Shown piece after piece: positions 6,287 through 12,635 of a stretch of 20,295 nt of DNA (the stretch's first letter is position 1; every line of letters starts with the position of its first letter). This DNA comes from a virus. The translations under genes and the position numbers were made by a program. The notes below the pieces were generated by a model, which worked only from the letters and a program-made list of their open reading frames with translations, searched no databases and had not been told where the DNA came from. The stretch lies in the IMG/VR virus record IMGVR_UViG_3300027320_000066, positions 1-20,295 of that record; one strand, written 5' to 3'.

Positions 6287-6547
6287 ATGAACATTTTAGA
6301 AGAAGCAAACAGAATTATTAATTTACGTTCTGAAGAAAAAGAACGTATGTATGGACCTTTTGAAGAAGGTATGGAAAGAGCAGCTATGATAGCTTCAGGT
6401 TGCACGGGTAAAAATATAACAGCTGGTGATATGTATCTATGCCTTGTGGCTTTAAAGTTATCTAGACAGTCTTATAATCATAAAGAAGATAATCTACTTG
6501 ATGCAGTAGCTTATTTAGGTAGTTTAAATAATTATAATAATAAATAG
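6287..6547 (+). CDS. DUF6378-like phage protein
   Basis: An 86-residue protein with the pattern of a widespread small phage family (DUF6378): an N-terminal helix ILEEANRIIN, an R..E..YGPFEEGMERAA block, GKNITAGDMYLCLVALKLSRQ, and a C-terminal H..DNLLDAVAYLG segment. The final D..D..AY part recalls MazG/dCTPase-like helical folds, and members sit among nucleotide-metabolism genes, but no activity is established. Here it stands between the exonuclease and the glycosyltransferase candidate, 1 nt before the latter. Confidence 0.78.
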   Translation: MNILEEANRIINLRSEEKERMYGPFEEGMERAAMIASGCTGKNITAGDMYLCLVALKLSRQSYNHKEDNLLDAVAYLGSLNNYNNK

Positions 6548-6548
6548 T

Positions 6549-7592
6549 ATGAATATAGTAACATCATTATCGAATCCTCAGTATAGTTTAAATAACCATA
6601 GAGGTTTAGAAATAGTATATCTTAAGAAATTGTTTATTGAAAATAATTTAGATTTAGATATAATTGGAAAAAAAGGAAGAACAAATAAAGACATTACATT
6701 CTTTAAGGATATAACTACAAATTTAGATTCAACTGAAAATATATTTTTACAATTAGCACCAATAAATTTTTTTGGTGGAGTTTTAGATGAATACATTGTA
6801 AAGTTTATGAAAAACATTGGTAATTTAAAACATAAGAATTTTTATGTGTTAGTTAACGATCCTAGAATTAAACCTCAAAATCCAGCTGAGGTAGTTTTTA
6901 ATAGATTTGGATTGTGTGAAGAATATATTGATCATTGGAATTATATATTTGAAAACGCTACTTTTTGTTTTCAAGGGAAATATTTGAATAAGTTCTTTAA
7001 TGAAAATGAAAATAGAAAAATAATGAACTTAGATTTTTTTACTTACATTTTTAAAAATGACACTAAGTATTCTAGTTTTATAGATTTAGAAAACAAAGAA
7101 TTTGATTTGATTTATTATGGAGATAAAAGAGGAAGTCATAGAGAAAAGAAAATAAACAAGTTTGTTGAAAGTTCTAAAAGAAATTTGTTAGTTGGATATA
7201 AGACAAACAAAATTGATTCAACTTTTATGAATAAAGTATCTCATAATGAATTAAAATCAGTTATTGATAAAAGCATTTGTAGTTTGATTATTGGAGACAA
7301 AGAACATGAAAACAATATAGCTACATTTAGATTGTATGAAACATTAGCGTCAAGTACTTTATGTGCTATAGATATAGACTATGATCCTAATAAAGAATTA
7401 ATTAAAAATGAAGTTCTTAAAAATGTTTTGTATGTTAAAAATACAAATGATATTAAAAAATTATGTAGTTTATATTCAAAAGAATTAATTGATTTACAAC
7501 AATTAGAATTAAAAAGAATATTTGAACAAGGCAATTACGAATTAAACATACAAACAAATGGAACTATTAAAGAACAATTTTTACTATTTTAA
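6549..7592 (+). CDS. Glycosyltransferase candidate (GT-B type)
   Basis: A 347-residue protein with features of GT-B glycosyltransferases. The N-terminal half has Rossmann-like strands (NFYVLVNDPRI, 97-107). The C-terminal half opens with FDLIYYGDKRGSHREK (185-200), a typical sugar-nucleotide domain start, and later has TFRLYETLASSTLCAIDID (259-277). The latter corresponds to the conserved acidic segment (E264) that contacts the nucleotide sugar. The length is close to that of T4 beta-glucosyltransferase (351 aa), though direct homology is not seen by eye. Lying next to a putative hydroxymethylase suggests it glycosylates hydroxymethyl-pyrimidine in DNA; a surface or capsid sugar target is the alternative. 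Codons are more A/T-ended than in the tail genes. Confidence 0.62.
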   Translation: MNIVTSLSNPQYSLNNHRGLEIVYLKKLFIENNLDLDIIGKKGRTNKDITFFKDITTNLDSTENIFLQLAPINFFGGVLDEYIVKFMKNIGNLKHKNFYVLVNDPRIKPQNPAEVVFNRFGLCEEYIDHWNYIFENATFCFQGKYLNKFFNENENRKIMNLDFFTYIFKNDTKYSSFIDLENKEFDLIYYGDKRGSHREKKINKFVESSKRNLLVGYKTNKIDSTFMNKVSHNELKSVIDKSICSLIIGDKEHENNIATFRLYETLASSTLCAIDIDYDPNKELIKNEVLKNVLYVKNTNDIKKLCSLYSKELIDLQQLELKRIFEQGNYELNIQTNGTIKEQFLLF

Positions 7593-7728
7593 GTTTGCTG
7601 GTGAGATTTTACATTGTAGACTTTATGAAATAATAGAAAAAGAAGGTGAATTAATATATTGGTTCACAGATAACAAATACAAATATCCAATTAGAAAAGA
7701 AAATATATGTGGCAATTCAATACAATAA
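7558..7728 (+). CDS. Small overlapping hypothetical protein (56 aa)
   Basis: A short frame overlapping the glycosyltransferase 3' end by 35 nt and the next enzyme's 5' end by 22 nt. It fills what would otherwise be a 114-nt gap. The sequence looks beta-rich and protein-like (FYYFKFAGEILHCRLYEI, ELIYWFTDNKYKYPIRKENI), compatible with a small SH3-like fold. The overlaps fit the gene packing elsewhere in this genome. No family is known. Confidence 0.55.
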   Translation: MELLKNNFYYFKFAGEILHCRLYEIIEKEGELIYWFTDNKYKYPIRKENICGNSIQ

Positions 7729-8357
7729 CAGAAGCTTTTGAATACTATTACGAAAAAATAGATAGTCAAGTACCTCAAAAAGAAACAGGAACAAAAGCAT
7801 TATACAATCAAATGTTTACTATATTAGATACATCTCAAAAAATAGTTAAATCTAATTTTAGAAATTTTAAGTTAGATTATGCTGAGAAAGAATGGGAATG
7901 GTATTTAAGTAAAGATAGAAGCGCTGTTGAAATAGCTAAAGTAGCTAAAATTTGGTACAATCACATGGATGAACGTGGTTATGTTAATTCAAACTATGGT
8001 TGGCAATGGAGTAGAAACAATCAATTAGAATATGTAATTAAAGAACTTAAGAGGGATAAATATTCTCGTCGTGCATTGATATCTATCTACGATGGTAAAG
8101 AACACTCAGAGTATTCTAAAGATACTCCTTGCACATTGTCAATTCAGTTTTACTTTACACCTGATTCAGATAAACTTCATATGACTGTTTTAATGAGAAG
8201 TAATGATTTATGGTTTGGTTTTTGCAATGATGCTTATACATTTTTAAAATTGCATGAATTAGTAAGTAAATCTTTAAATGTTCAACAAGGTTTTTATACA
8301 CACTATGCTCAAAATTTACATATATATGAAAGACATTATGACAAACAAAAGTGTTAA
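7707..8357 (+). CDS. Thymidylate-synthase-family enzyme, probable dCMP hydroxymethylase
   Basis: A 216-residue member of the thymidylate synthase/pyrimidine hydroxymethylase family. Conserved features in order: EWEWYL (62-67), YGWQW (97-101), the paired arginines RR (121-122), the catalytic cysteine in DTPCT (C142), MRSND (163-167), and HIY (205-207). At the position of the dUMP-recognising Asn (eight residues after the Asp of RSxD; Asn177 in E. coli ThyA) it has Asp175. In T4 gp42 and CMP hydroxymethylase MilA, Asp at this place selects a cytosine base. The enzyme therefore probably makes 5-hydroxymethyl-dCMP rather than dTMP. The adjacent glycosyltransferase candidate supports DNA-base modification. 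dUMP methylation or hydroxymethylation is not excluded. Confidence 0.82.
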   Translation: MWQFNTITEAFEYYYEKIDSQVPQKETGTKALYNQMFTILDTSQKIVKSNFRNFKLDYAEKEWEWYLSKDRSAVEIAKVAKIWYNHMDERGYVNSNYGWQWSRNNQLEYVIKELKRDKYSRRALISIYDGKEHSEYSKDTPCTLSIQFYFTPDSDKLHMTVLMRSNDLWFGFCNDAYTFLKLHELVSKSLNVQQGFYTHYAQNLHIYERHYDKQKC

Positions 8358-8413
8358 ACTTATGTTAAAATGTAAATAACTTGTAAATAAGTATATAATA
8401 ATTAGTATATTTG
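8353..8413 (+). promoter_or_regulatory. Promoter with tandem GTTAAA boxes and TAnnTTTG (copy 3)
   Basis: GTTAAA at 8353 and GTTAAAATGTA at 8364 (again 11 nt apart) are followed by two copies of TGTAAATAA at 8371 and 8382, also 11 nt apart, and TATATTTG at 8406-8413. It is about 10 nt longer than copies 1, 2 and 4, close to one extra helical turn. It overlaps the end of the hydroxymethylase-like gene and precedes the ATG at 8433. Confidence 0.65.
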
Positions 8414-8432
8414 TAAGATAAAATAAATAAAA

Positions 8433-8657
8433 ATGGCACAAGTATTCGAAGATTTAGGATTTTTTATAGAATATCATGTTGATAATAAATATATTGGTAG
8501 TATAAGTATTATTGAAAATGATAGAGATACTATCGGTTATTATAGTAGAATAGAAAGTATAGCTACTGATGATATTAAATTTAAGAATAATAAAGTCATA
8601 AAAAAAGGAACTAAGTATGTTTCTTATGTTTATCCTATGTGTGGTAAAAAAGCTTAG
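8433..8657 (+). CDS. Small hypothetical protein (74 aa)
   Basis: First gene behind promoter copy 3. The product looks like an alternating beta protein (FFIEYHVDNKYIGSISIIEN, YVSYVYPMCG) with no recognisable domain, signal peptide or membrane segment. It ends 2 nt before the GIY-YIG/MazG gene and is probably co-transcribed with it. No function is assigned. Confidence 0.7.
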   Translation: MAQVFEDLGFFIEYHVDNKYIGSISIIENDRDTIGYYSRIESIATDDIKFKNNKVIKKGTKYVSYVYPMCGKKA

Positions 8658-8659
8658 TC

Positions 8660-9394
8660 ATGTACTATTATATTTACCATATAAAAGGAGTAAAAGTAGG
8701 TTGCACTACTGATTTAAAAAAAAGAGTTGAATTAGTTCAAGGATTTAAAGACTACGAAGTATTATATAAAACTAGAGATATATTAAATGCTTCAATAGCT
8801 GAGTTATATTATCAAAACATATTCAAATACAAATTAGATAAAAATTCATATTTAAAATTAACACAAAAAAAAATGCTACACATCACTGAAAGAACAATTA
8901 CATTTAGAAATACTAATGATAGTAAGTTTATTGGATATAAATTTCCACAAATAATAGAGTTACTTGATGGAACTCATATTGAATTAAATGATCAAACAAT
9001 AGAATGGATATTAAATAACAATAGTGAATCACATCGAAATAAAGAAAGATTTGTTTATATACAAGCTTTATTGAATTACGTGAATTCAAGTAAAACAAAT
9101 GAATTAGATATATTTAAGAACATAAGAGAATGGGCATCTAATAAAGGTATATTTGAAAAAGGCGATGTTAAAACTCAGTACATTAAATTACAAGAAGAAG
9201 CTGGTGAATTAGCTAAAGCATTATTAACTAATGATAAAGAAGAGATTATAGATGCTATTGGAGATTGTGTAGTTGTGTTGACTAATTTATCTAAGTTAGC
9301 TGGTTATAATATTGAAGACTGTATTTTGTCTGCTTATAATGTTATTTCTAAACGCACTGGCAAAATGGAAAACGGAACATTTAAAAAAGATTAA
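8660..9394 (+). CDS. GIY-YIG-like domain fused to a MazG-type nucleotide pyrophosphohydrolase
   Basis: A 244-residue, probably two-domain protein. Residues 1-55 resemble a minimal GIY-YIG nuclease: YYIYHIKG, VKVGCTTDLKKR with R22, and a helix with E48 (ASIAELYYQ), the layout of the T5orf172-like subtype. Residues about 150-240 resemble the MazG/all-alpha NTP pyrophosphohydrolases: KLQEEAGELAKAL (E179, E180, E183), then EEIIDAIGD (D198, D202) and a second helix. The middle (60-145) is unassigned. The MazG part could remove canonical dNTPs, which fits the modified-nucleotide genes upstream. The GIY-YIG part is the weaker call. The stop overlaps the next ATG. Confidence 0.75.
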   Translation: MYYYIYHIKGVKVGCTTDLKKRVELVQGFKDYEVLYKTRDILNASIAELYYQNIFKYKLDKNSYLKLTQKKMLHITERTITFRNTNDSKFIGYKFPQIIELLDGTHIELNDQTIEWILNNNSESHRNKERFVYIQALLNYVNSSKTNELDIFKNIREWASNKGIFEKGDVKTQYIKLQEEAGELAKALLTNDKEEIIDAIGDCVVVLTNLSKLAGYNIEDCILSAYNVISKRTGKMENGTFKKD

Positions 9395-9615
9395 TGAAAG
9401 AAATTACTGCTGAACATTATAACCTTGCGATATACGAATACGAACAAGGAATGAGTTTAGAAGAACTACGTGAAGTTATAAAACACTACGAAGATTTACA
9501 ACTATTTGAAGTTTGTCAGGGTGTACATTTAGCAGTAGAAGTAATTAGATTTCACATCTTATTTGATGAAGCAAAAAAGCAAGAAATAAAAACAAAGAAA
9601 TTAAAATGGAAATAA
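9394..9615 (+). CDS. Small helical hypothetical protein (73 aa)
   Basis: Starts on the last A of the MazG stop codon and overlaps the DnaA-like gene by 10 nt. Charged and helical (LAIYEYEQGMSLEELREVIK, HYEDLQLFEVCQGVHLAVE) with a basic tail (KTKKLKWK). MSLEELREVI resembles the first helices of a helix-turn-helix, but no recognition helix is evident. Not recognised. Confidence 0.7.
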   Translation: MKEITAEHYNLAIYEYEQGMSLEELREVIKHYEDLQLFEVCQGVHLAVEVIRFHILFDEAKKQEIKTKKLKWK

Positions 9616-10118
9616 ACGATAAAATAAAAGAATTAGTATTACAACAAACTAACATAAATGTAGATGATACTACACGTACACGTGAGCAGGTAGAAGCACG
9701 TAGTTTATATTACACACTAATAAAAGAAATAACACCTAAAACAACTTTAAAACAAATAGGTAAATCAGTAAATAAGAATCACGCTACAGTTATACACGGT
9801 TTAAATCAATGGGATATGCTTGTAAGATACAACCCAACACTAAATAAGTACAAGGAACGCATTTTAAAGATGTTTGACAAACAAATAGATTCAACTGACA
9901 TAGATTTACTGCGCAAACAAATTAACCGCTTACAAGGCGAATTAATAGATTTGCAAATAGAGAATGAAAGATTAAAGAAACAGTTACTATTGGATGAGCA
10001 AGCAACAATACAAAATATTAAAATATTATTGCATAGATTTGAAGGCACAGAACACCACGAATTGTTTTTGTTTAGATTAAACCAATTAGTAGATATAAAT
10101 AGCAAAAGAAAGATATGA
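9606..10118 (+). CDS. DnaA domain-IV-like DNA-binding protein with a coiled coil
   Basis: A 170-residue protein. Residues about 24-70 match the C-terminal DNA-binding domain of DnaA: TREQVEARSLYYTLIKEIT, TLKQIGKSV, then the signature NKNHATVIHGL (57-67), equivalent to RDHTTVLHA in DnaA. The ATPase domain of DnaA is absent. Residues about 98-132 form a likely coiled coil (IDLLRKQINRLQGELIDLQI) for dimerisation. It probably binds DnaA-box-like sites, as a phage origin-binding protein or a competitor of host DnaA. It forms an ATGA overlap with the next small gene. Confidence 0.8.
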   Translation: MEINDKIKELVLQQTNINVDDTTRTREQVEARSLYYTLIKEITPKTTLKQIGKSVNKNHATVIHGLNQWDMLVRYNPTLNKYKERILKMFDKQIDSTDIDLLRKQINRLQGELIDLQIENERLKKQLLLDEQATIQNIKILLHRFEGTEHHELFLFRLNQLVDINSKRKI

Positions 10119-10261
10119 GTACATCAAAAGAAAGAGCAGAACTACTACATAAGAAATACACTAAAGACTATTTACGATTTGTAGTAAGTGGTTACATAAA
10201 ACAAGGTTATCCAGAATGGATAGAAATAGGAAAAGAACTTAAACAACTTTACAATAAATAA
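10115..10261 (+). CDS. Small hypothetical protein (48 aa)
   Basis: Begins with an ATGA overlap at the end of the DnaA-like gene and ends 1 nt before the next ATG. Basic, with an N-terminal helix (KERAELLHKKYTKDYLRF) and a GYIKQGYPEWIEIGKELKQL tail. No domain recognised; support is from coupling and spacing. Confidence 0.6.
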   Translation: MSTSKERAELLHKKYTKDYLRFVVSGYIKQGYPEWIEIGKELKQLYNK

Positions 10262-10262
10262 T

Positions 10263-10394
10263 ATGAACGAATATATTGATATTTTAATTGCAATAATAGT
10301 TAGTTGCGTAGCTATAGGTTTTATATTAGCTTTACTTATATTTGTGTTTCAAATTTATATAGAAATTAAACATTACTTAAAAGATGAATTATGA
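10263..10394 (+). CDS. Tiny single-span membrane protein (43 aa)
   Basis: A hydrophobic stretch covering residues about 6-31 (ILIAIIVSCVAIGFILALLI and on) predicts one transmembrane helix, followed by a charged tail IKHYLKDEL. It is joined to the following frame by an ATGA overlap. A holin-like or membrane-anchor role is possible, but no lysis gene is seen nearby. Confidence 0.6.
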   Translation: MNEYIDILIAIIVSCVAIGFILALLIFVFQIYIEIKHYLKDEL

Positions 10395-10492
10395 TATACT
10401 TATTCATATTACTGATGTACGAATTTATAAGGCCAAAACTAATTTGGTTATGGTATTACTTAATTAATTATAACGATAGAAACAAAAAGTAA
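10391..10492 (+). CDS. Tiny hydrophobic protein (33 aa)
   Basis: Starts inside the stop of the preceding gene (ATGA). Two short hydrophobic stretches (IYLFILLMY and LIWLWYYLI) separated by EFIRPK, then a polar tail NYNDRNKK. Probably membrane-associated. The last of three very small genes before the terminase; 40 nt without obvious signals follow. Confidence 0.5.
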   Translation: MIYLFILLMYEFIRPKLIWLWYYLINYNDRNKK

Positions 10493-10532
10493 AATAGATT
10501 ATTTTTATTTCATTAATAATTACTTATTTGAT

Positions 10533-10838
10533 ATGGAAGATAGAAGAAAATTTAACGGTGGTAATAAAAACGCAGGCCGTAAATCAAAAGTAGAAGAAGA
10601 AAAAGTAAACAACATTTTTCTAAAAGCATTAGGTGAACTTTACAATAAAGAAACTGAAGAAGAAACAAAGATTGAATTTGTTAAAACTACTTTGATGGAT
10701 TCACAACGTGGGCAGTTGTTTATAGCTGAACACATATTCGGCAAACCAAAAGAAATTATAGAAGCTACACACAACGTAAATGATTTTAATATAAAAGACA
10801 TCTTCAAAGTTGGGAATAGCAATAAATCAGAAATATAA
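10533..10838 (+). CDS. terS: Terminase small subunit
   Basis: A 101-residue protein. The N-terminal FNGGNKNAGRKSK is the GG..GAGRKSK motif common at the start of phage terminase small subunits. It is followed by helices (VNNIFLKALGELYNK, EFVKTTLMDSQRGQLFIAEH) and FGKPKE, also typical. It is short compared with most TerS proteins. It overlaps the large subunit gene by 29 nt, the standard order. The role is recognition of phage DNA and regulation of the packaging motor. Confidence 0.82.
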   Translation: MEDRRKFNGGNKNAGRKSKVEEEKVNNIFLKALGELYNKETEEETKIEFVKTTLMDSQRGQLFIAEHIFGKPKEIIEATHNVNDFNIKDIFKVGNSNKSEI

Positions 10839-12018
10839 TTTACTTGGTTCAGATAGTAGATACTTTGTAATAACAGGTGGAAGGGGTTCAGGGAAATCAT
10901 ATTCTTTGAACTCATTTCTATTATTACTTACTTATGAATCAGGACACGTTATATTATTTACAAGATATACTTTAACATCAGCAAACATTTCTATTATACC
11001 AGAGTTTATAGACAAGATTGATAGGGCTAATCTAAGCAACGATTTTTATATAACTAAGGATGAAATAGTAAATCTTAAAACAGGGTCTAAGATTCTATTT
11101 AAGGGTATCAAGACAAGTAGTGGTGTACAAACAGCATCTTTAAAATCATTAGCTGGAGTTACTACTTGGGTATTAGATGAAGCAGAAGAACTAACAGATG
11201 AAGAAACATTTGAAAAGATTGATTTTAGTATAAGAACAAAAGGAATACACAATAGAGTTTTATTAGTATTAAATCCTGCAACAAAAGAACACTTCATTTA
11301 TAAAAAGTTCTTTGAAGATAAAGGAGTACAAGCAGGAAGCAATTTAATAAAAGGTGATACTACATACATACACACTACATACTTAGATAACATAGAAAAT
11401 CTATCTGAGTCTTTCATAAGTCAAGTAGAAAACATAAAAAAGCGTAGACCAGAAAAGTATAAACATCAAATATTAGGTGGTTGGTTAGACAAAGCAGAAG
11501 GAGTTATATTTACTAATTGGACAATAGGCGAATACAAACAAATAGGTAAATCTATCTTTGGTCAAGATTACGGATTTGCAGCAGATGAATCAACACTATT
11601 AGAATGTAATATAGACACATCTAACAAACGTATTTATATCAATGAAAGGTTTTACTTAAAAGGTTTAACAACGTCTCAGATATACAGTTTAAACAAGCAG
11701 CACGCAAACGATGCGTTAATAGTTGCTGATTCAGCAGAACCAAGATTAATTAGTGAACTACAAACATTAGGTTTAAATATTGTACCCGCAGTTAAAGGGC
11801 CTGATTCAGTAACGTATGGTATTAGCATTTTACAAGATTACGATTTGATAGTATCACCTGAATCTATTAATTTAATCAGGGAACTAAATAACTACTGTTG
11901 GTTAGAAAAGAAATCTAAAACTCCACAAGATGCGCACAACCATTTACTTGACCCATTACGTTATTGCGTTACCTACCAATTAGAAAATAAAAACAAGGGT
12001 AATTACTTTGTTTATTAA
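10810..12018 (+). CDS. terL: Terminase large subunit (PBSX/Terminase_3 type)
   Basis: A 402-residue packaging motor. ATPase domain: Walker A GGRGSGKS (23-30), Walker B WVLDEAEEL (120-128, D123/E124), and coupling motif LNPATKE (154-160). The nuclease domain has the RNase-H-like acidic residues D253 in GQDYGF, D307 in ADSAEP and D381 in DPLRY. The start is TTG at 10810: the frame is closed by TAA at 10792 and offers no ATG between there and the P-loop, while translation from TTG gives the usual GIAINQKYN opening. The 29-nt overlap with terS suggests coupled translation. Confidence 0.95.
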   Translation: MGIAINQKYNLLGSDSRYFVITGGRGSGKSYSLNSFLLLLTYESGHVILFTRYTLTSANISIIPEFIDKIDRANLSNDFYITKDEIVNLKTGSKILFKGIKTSSGVQTASLKSLAGVTTWVLDEAEELTDEETFEKIDFSIRTKGIHNRVLLVLNPATKEHFIYKKFFEDKGVQAGSNLIKGDTTYIHTTYLDNIENLSESFISQVENIKKRRPEKYKHQILGGWLDKAEGVIFTNWTIGEYKQIGKSIFGQDYGFAADESTLLECNIDTSNKRIYINERFYLKGLTTSQIYSLNKQHANDALIVADSAEPRLISELQTLGLNIVPAVKGPDSVTYGISILQDYDLIVSPESINLIRELNNYCWLEKKSKTPQDAHNHLLDPLRYCVTYQLENKNKGNYFVY

Positions 12019-12168
12019 ATGACATACGGCCAATTCATAGCTACTATACAATGCTACATACATCACGTTAAAAACGTAGAAGTAGATATTGCTTTGCCAA
12101 GAAACATTGGTGAAATAAAGCTAATGCATAAGATGTACGAAATAGCAGTAGCCTATTTGAATAGTTAA
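12019..12168 (+). CDS. Small hypothetical protein (49 aa)
   Basis: The ATG directly follows the terminase stop codon with no gap, and the frame runs 49 residues (YGQFIATIQCYIHHVKNVEV then a helical C-terminus). Its stop overlaps the start of promoter copy 4. No family recognised; likely read through from the terminase. Confidence 0.58.
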   Translation: MTYGQFIATIQCYIHHVKNVEVDIALPRNIGEIKLMHKMYEIAVAYLNS

Positions 12169-12213
12169 ATATTTGTTAAAATGTAATTTGTATAAATAAC
12201 TTGTTTACATTTG
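12164..12213 (+). promoter_or_regulatory. Promoter with tandem GTTAAA boxes and TAnnTTTG (copy 4)
   Basis: GTTAAA at 12164 and GTTAAAATGTA at 12175 (11 nt apart), then ACTTGTTTACATTTG with the -7 type box TACATTTG at 12206-12213. It has 43 of 50 positions identical to copy 2 at the same spacing. It precedes the small gene at 12237 and, through it, the tRNA-like element. Confidence 0.75.
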
Positions 12214-12236
12214 TTGAAACAAAAACAAAGAACAAT

Positions 12237-12509
12237 ATGAGAACATACAGAATAAGTTACTACACAGAATACGCTGATGAATGTTTTGATTCAGAAACTA
12301 CAATAGATGCTACAGGTATTTACGATGCGCTTATTACGTTTAATTCTAAGAACGTATGTAAACGCATTTACAAGGTAGAAGAAATGCCTGAGATGTCTTT
12401 AGAACGCAGAATAGAATTAAAGGTAAACGAAGGAAACGATGTATGGATTCCATACGCACAAATATCACAATCACTTCGAGATTTTTGGATAGAGTATTTT
12501 AATAAATAA
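12237..12509 (+). CDS. Small hypothetical protein (90 aa)
   Basis: ATG 12237 is chosen because a longer frame from TTG 12201 would start inside the promoter box at 12206-12213. The A/C-rich leader (AAACAAAAACAAAGAACA) before 12237 resembles those after promoter copies 1 and 2. The N-terminus looks like alternating strands (TYRISYYTEYADE, CFDSETTIDATGIYDAL, SKNVCKRIYKVEEM), and the C-terminus is helical (QISQSLRDFWIEYFNK). No known family. It stands alone between the terminase genes and the tRNA-like element. Confidence 0.72.
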   Translation: MRTYRISYYTEYADECFDSETTIDATGIYDALITFNSKNVCKRIYKVEEMPEMSLERRIELKVNEGNDVWIPYAQISQSLRDFWIEYFNK

Positions 12510-12514
12510 AGTTT

Positions 12515-12604
12515 AGTCAGTTGGTGTAAGTGGGAATAAATACCACCATAGGGAAACATATTGATTAAGTTCAATAGATACAGGTTCGAATCCTGTACTG
12601 ACTT
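12515..12604 (+). tRNA. Atypical tRNA-like element, anticodon arm not canonical
   Basis: Clear tRNA parts: a perfect 7-bp acceptor stem AGTCAGT (12515-12521) with ACTGACT (12597-12603); T8 and G9; a D-stem GTGT/ATAC (12524-27/12540-43, one G.T pair) with D-loop AAGTGGGAATAA; and a perfect T-arm ACAGG-TTCGAAT-CCTGT (12580-12596). CCA is not encoded. The 36 nt between D- and T-arms (12544-12579) do not give a normal anticodon arm. The only good hairpin is TATTG (12559-63) with CAATA (12572-76), enclosing an 8-nt loop ATTAAGTT and preceded by 15 extra nt. It could be a degenerate tRNA, a tRNA with an insertion, or a tRNA mimic. No amino acid is assigned. Confidence 0.55.
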
Positions 12605-12635
12605 TTAAAATTGGTTGGTTAAATAGTCGGAATTA

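Noticed and set aside
7707-8357. Ordinary thymidylate synthase (ThyA) annotation
   Set aside because: The family is right, but Asp175 replaces the Asn that recognises dUMP, and a glycosyltransferase candidate is adjacent, so a plain ThyA label would mislead.
10780-10794. ATG at 10780 as the terminase large subunit start
   Set aside because: It is in the right frame, but a TAA follows at 10792 after four codons.
12201-12509. Longer version of the 12237 gene starting at TTG 12201
   Set aside because: That start would lie upstream of and read through the TACATTTG promoter box at 12206-12213; the ATG at 12237 has the usual A-rich leader.
12580-12604. Phage attachment site made of a tRNA 3' end
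   Set aside because: The matching 5' acceptor and D-arm are also present, so this is not just a 3' fragment, and no integrase is found in the window. The idea remains possible but unsupported.
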